A DNA stretch of 64,000 nt, taken from the NCBI GenBank assembly GCA_015680685.1, contig MNCI01002273.1, positions 19,698-83,697 of the forward strand, in the 5' to 3' direction. Under the pieces are notes generated by a model. It searched no databases. It saw only the letters and a program-made list of their open reading frames with translations, and was not told the origin of the DNA. The position numbers and the translations under genes are program-made. Shown in pieces: positions 60,535-64,000 of this stretch (within the stretch, counting starts at the first letter, position 1; each line of letters opens with the position of its first letter). The DNA comes from Gnetum montanum. Lineage: Eukaryota; Streptophyta; Gnetopsida; Gnetales; Gnetaceae.

Positions 60535-63500
60535 CTACAGTATGCAGTGGGGGATAAGGTTCTTTCTATTTCTCTTTGTCCACTGCTCCACTGGGTCCTA
60601 CGCCATCAACTGGACCTACATTAAATAAAAATTAAATGATAAATTCGCTAACAAAGAAAGTGACATGCAACAAATAAAAATGATGCAAACTGGACTAACT
60701 TGAGAAGGGCCTACATCCATTTCCAGTGGCATCTTGTCAAGGATTGCCTCCAAGCATTGGAGGATTTCATCATTAGATAATCATGTCTAGTCCTCTGTGC
60801 TAAGTCAATTATTACAATGGTTATCCCCTTTTCTATGTTGTCTATGAGGGTAGCCTTGGTGAAAACCTTATAGAAGTTACCTCTCTGAAAAGTACAGTCA
60901 TCTATCTCTCCAGGAACCCACTCACCACTACATTGCTTGTGAATAGTTCATAAGCCTATGTTGCACTAATTGCATCAAGAAATATCTCTTGACATCATCA
61001 CTTCATAGACTCATCCTTTTCATTTTTATGGTACACTTCATGTTATTCTTGTAGTGGTGTTTGTGATTCTTTTAAGTTTAGCCCCACTAGTACACCTTCA
61101 TGCTGTAATTCTTCTAGTCTTGATTTTTCCTTGCTAATAGGTCCATCTATAGCCATTGGTCAATTACCTTGTGGGTAGCTTCATTATTGCATTGAATAGC
61201 TAAACAATACCTATCATAATTAATTTTATCCATGTGCCAGCTACCATTTGGCTTATCATGTGCTACCAGGAAGTCATAATGGGACTACAAGTCCTCTAGT
61301 CCTACCTCTTGGTTTGTCCTCTTTTCCTAAAGCTTTACACCAATCTCCATAGGTGCTCATTGACACACCTGCACTTCCATAATGCTCTTGTGGAGTATGT
61401 CACACATTTACTTTCCTCGTGATACATGCAATGAGGCACTTGGTCCATTTTGGGGAAACTCAAGCACAACATCAACCTGGGCTACTTCTATTTGAATCCC
61501 ATTTAAGATGTAAGCTTGTCATTCCATAATAGGAAAAATAATGTTAGTCACAAACAAGAAAATAAAATTAGTAAAAAATATAAAAGAAATAATAAAATAG
61601 ACATACCAATTTCAAGGTCTGTCTATTTTATATGATCTATCATGTCATCCACCATGCCTTGCATGAAGGAAAACTTATCCAAAGCCTCCATCCACAATTG
61701 CATATGGAAGGTGGATGTAGATGCTTGATGTTCAAAATAAACACCAATAGCTACAACATAACACACTTTGTGATTATCAGGCAGCCAACAACCAAGGGTG
61801 TAAAAGTTAAAGGGGAGATCACTAACAACAAACAAAAAAATGATGACAATGCAAAGCTCCTACCCAATAAACCCTCAAGTGTGAGAGTAAGGGAATTGCC
61901 CATCTACACGCCATTAAAGAAATTCTCAAAATCACCCTCTTCAAACTACAACCTTTCTTCTTTGAGTTTCCTTAGTACTTTGGTAGCTTCCTATTCCTCT
62001 TCATCTACCATATGTTCCTCAGGTTAAAGGACATCATCCTTTGTGAGCTCTACTATTGTTGCAAGGGTCCTTTTGCTTGTGTCACCCAAGTTAAAATTAT
62101 AACTATCAATAATGAGTATGATATGAGATGACATGTTACAATAGTATCAAATAATACATACTTACTTGCAATTTTTGAGCACACATCACAAAGCTTAAAT
62201 TATAGCTTTTTGCCTCCCCCATCCTCCACTTCATGCATGGGCTCCTCCATAGGGTGTGGCTTCTTAATCTTTATTTTGAATGATCTCACTATCTTGGAAA
62301 TGAGTCGTGTCCCTCTTGCTACATTTCTAGTGTTGGTTGGTGGGGCCTCCTTGGCACTATCACGTGTGCAATAGCATCATCCCACATTACCCCTAGTTGT
62401 TACCGAAAATAACTTGCCAATGGCCTTCGAGTGTTCCTGCGACCACATGGTGTGGAATAGGTGGTGGATCCATAGCTTGGAGATCTAAGTGCAATCTTAC
62501 ACCATCCACTGCCTATTCTCACAAACCACCAAAAATTCTGCAAATCTTCATAGACATGTTATGAAGAATGTGAACTGCACGTGCAATCATGCTTGAAGGT
62601 TGCAACATACCCTACCAATTTTAGCACATAGGTTTCTAATAAGGTAATTGGCCTAGTTGTATCATGTCCCCTCATCTATTATGTCCCTCATCACTCAAGC
62701 TTGCTCAACCCTAAGAATCTTTCCTTGGAAAAGTAGCTTTGAAAATGCACAATCTGGAAGACTGGATAGAGGTGGTGGACCATGGGCACCTTCACTTCCT
62801 TCACTAGTATTCCTTTGTAGACTTTGGAAGTGATCAACCACTTTTCAACATCCTCTTTGTGGTCTAGGTCTTTATCAGACTTTTTGCAACTAGTAGACCC
62901 TTAGAGGAAATGCCAAATAGGTCCACAAAGAATTCATCTATAATTTCAAAAATCACCCACACATTATGAACCCATGTGCTGAAGCAATCAACACTCTTAG
63001 TGAAGGAGTCAATTATAGAAATCATTTCAATCATTGGGATGCTTGAACTAACAACCAAGAAAAGGTCCATGAGCCCAACCCACTGGAGATTCCTTGTTAC
63101 TTTTGTTGAGACCTCATAGCATAACCAATGTTGTGAACTCTCAACCTCATCATATTTAAAGATGAGAGTGGCCTCAATGTGACTTGTAGCAACCACTGTG
63201 ACCTCTCTTAACTTAGCTACAACTGCAATAAGCAAAGGTAAAATTAGCAACATGAGAAAAATAAAGCAAAAAGTGCATAAAAATAAGTAACAAAATGGCA
63301 TGAATGATGTACAAGATGGTGGTAGTGGGCCTAAAACTTCCTCCATGCTAGGAATGTCAGTTGCCCACTTAGTGTCCAACTAGCCAAGGGCCCAACATCT
63401 CTCATAGACTTAGAATATCAATGAGGAAGTTTCACTAGGTCTACCCCGATCTACCCAATCATTGCTGCATGAACATTCTCAAATGGTGAGAATTCTTGTA

Positions 63501-64000
63501 GGCTAGTTTGAGTCAGTTTCAATTGGCCCTCTTCATCATGGAGGCCATTTTCATCAATGGAAAACCTAGTAATGGACATAAGAGGTTAACACCTTAAGTT
63601 GTAAACTAATAGGTAGCATAAGAAATAATAGTAGGACTCACCCTCTAGCACAATACACTATCCTAGGTAGGTTCTAGAAAAGAGTGTGCAGATGTCAAGT
63701 GATGAATAAAGTGTTATTTTTATTGTAGTATTAAAATTCAAGCACTCCCCAGATCTTGGATAGAATCGTACGATTATTCTAGCCTTGGCCTAAGCTCCTA
63801 GCTCCTTCATTGTTAGCAGGCTCATTAGATATGAATCTTAGAATGCCTCAAGTCATCCCAAGAAATAGTGTTCCATTATGACACTTACTACTTTTTCCAA
63901 CAAGTGTGACCAAATCATCACACTGAAGTGGTGGAGAAAAAATTTTAGGAATTCTTGCACGCTTAACCTAAACCATACTACCTAGTGGCCCACATGTGTG
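60535..64000 (-). pseudogene. Opposite-strand gene of element E, decayed (exon 1 beyond the window)
   Basis: Seen from the right edge: the exon 2 segment VWF...QEFLKFFLHHF, with donor GG|GTGAGT at 63642; exon 3 (LDTKWATDIPSMEE, matching LDKEWREPFKQ in A); exon 4 from 63222 after TTGCAG in the same phase as A (VAKLREVTVVAT against VKKPREVIVVTA) to about 62163; an exon 5 relic with FEEGDFENF and KFSFMQGMVDDMIDH near 61640; exon 6 ending CTCAA|GTTAGT at 60700; last exon from 60615. Every exon of A from 2 to 7 thus has a counterpart in order. Stops are common. Confidence 0.7.

Noticed and set aside
1-64000. tRNA, rRNA or ordinary host genes
   Set aside because: None seen; the only tRNA-like words are primer-binding sites next to LTRs.

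Overview
The window is plant nuclear DNA made almost entirely of nested, decayed Ty3/gypsy LTR retrotransposons. I found no ordinary host gene, rRNA or tRNA gene. The evidence for a plant is primer-binding sites (PBS) complementary to plant tRNA-Asp, Athila-like gag/protease, and Tat/Ogre-like gag, protease, RT, double RNase H and integrase. Most inactivating changes are CAA, CAG or CGA turned into stop codons, as expected after long silencing by cytosine methylation. The age and depth of the nests suggest a genome that removes old elements slowly (gymnosperm or early angiosperm). The species cannot be fixed from the sequence.

Layout. 1-4450: an Athila-like copy, C2 (end of 5' LTR, tRNA-Asp PBS, gag, protease, no RT). 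4450-5530: unassigned. 5535-6450 and 33358-33850: two halves of an old Tat-like RNase H/integrase gene (element B), split by element A. 6451-33352: element A, with two 1720-bp LTRs, gag-protease, a 78-bp tandem array, a seven-exon gene on the opposite strand, then RT-RNase H-integrase. Inside an intron of that opposite-strand gene sits element C (14643-22727), complete with LTRs, PBS and a perfect 5-bp target duplication. It carries gag plus a second long ORF with its own promoter-like block and has no pol. About 33900-43877: element D, with remnants of the same opposite-strand gene, a ~195-bp repeat array and an RT fragment. 43878-45696: inverted and direct duplications next to single Ns, probably assembly errors. 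About 44.6 kb to the window end: element E, a relative of A (LTR, gag, protease, opposite-strand gene), split by element F. 49096-58481: element F on the minus strand, a gag-protease-only element. Its 5' LTR is flanked by ~490-bp inverted repeats, and its 3' LTR is broken by an 877-bp N gap.

How the parts relate. A, D and E all carry a minus-strand, multi-exon gene between protease and RT. In A its seven exons splice in silico into one frame of about 1,147 codons. Exon 1 is 110 nt in both A and D, the splice phases I could check agree between copies, and a TATA box lies upstream in A and D. One exon carries a motif pattern like the HAD/FCP1 phosphatase fold. This gene is the best candidate here for an undescribed system: a retrotransposon-encoded antisense gene with its own promoter. 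Element C shows a parallel design on the sense strand: gag plus a coiled-coil ORF whose promoter shares a GATATC/CGTACG palindrome motif with the LTR.
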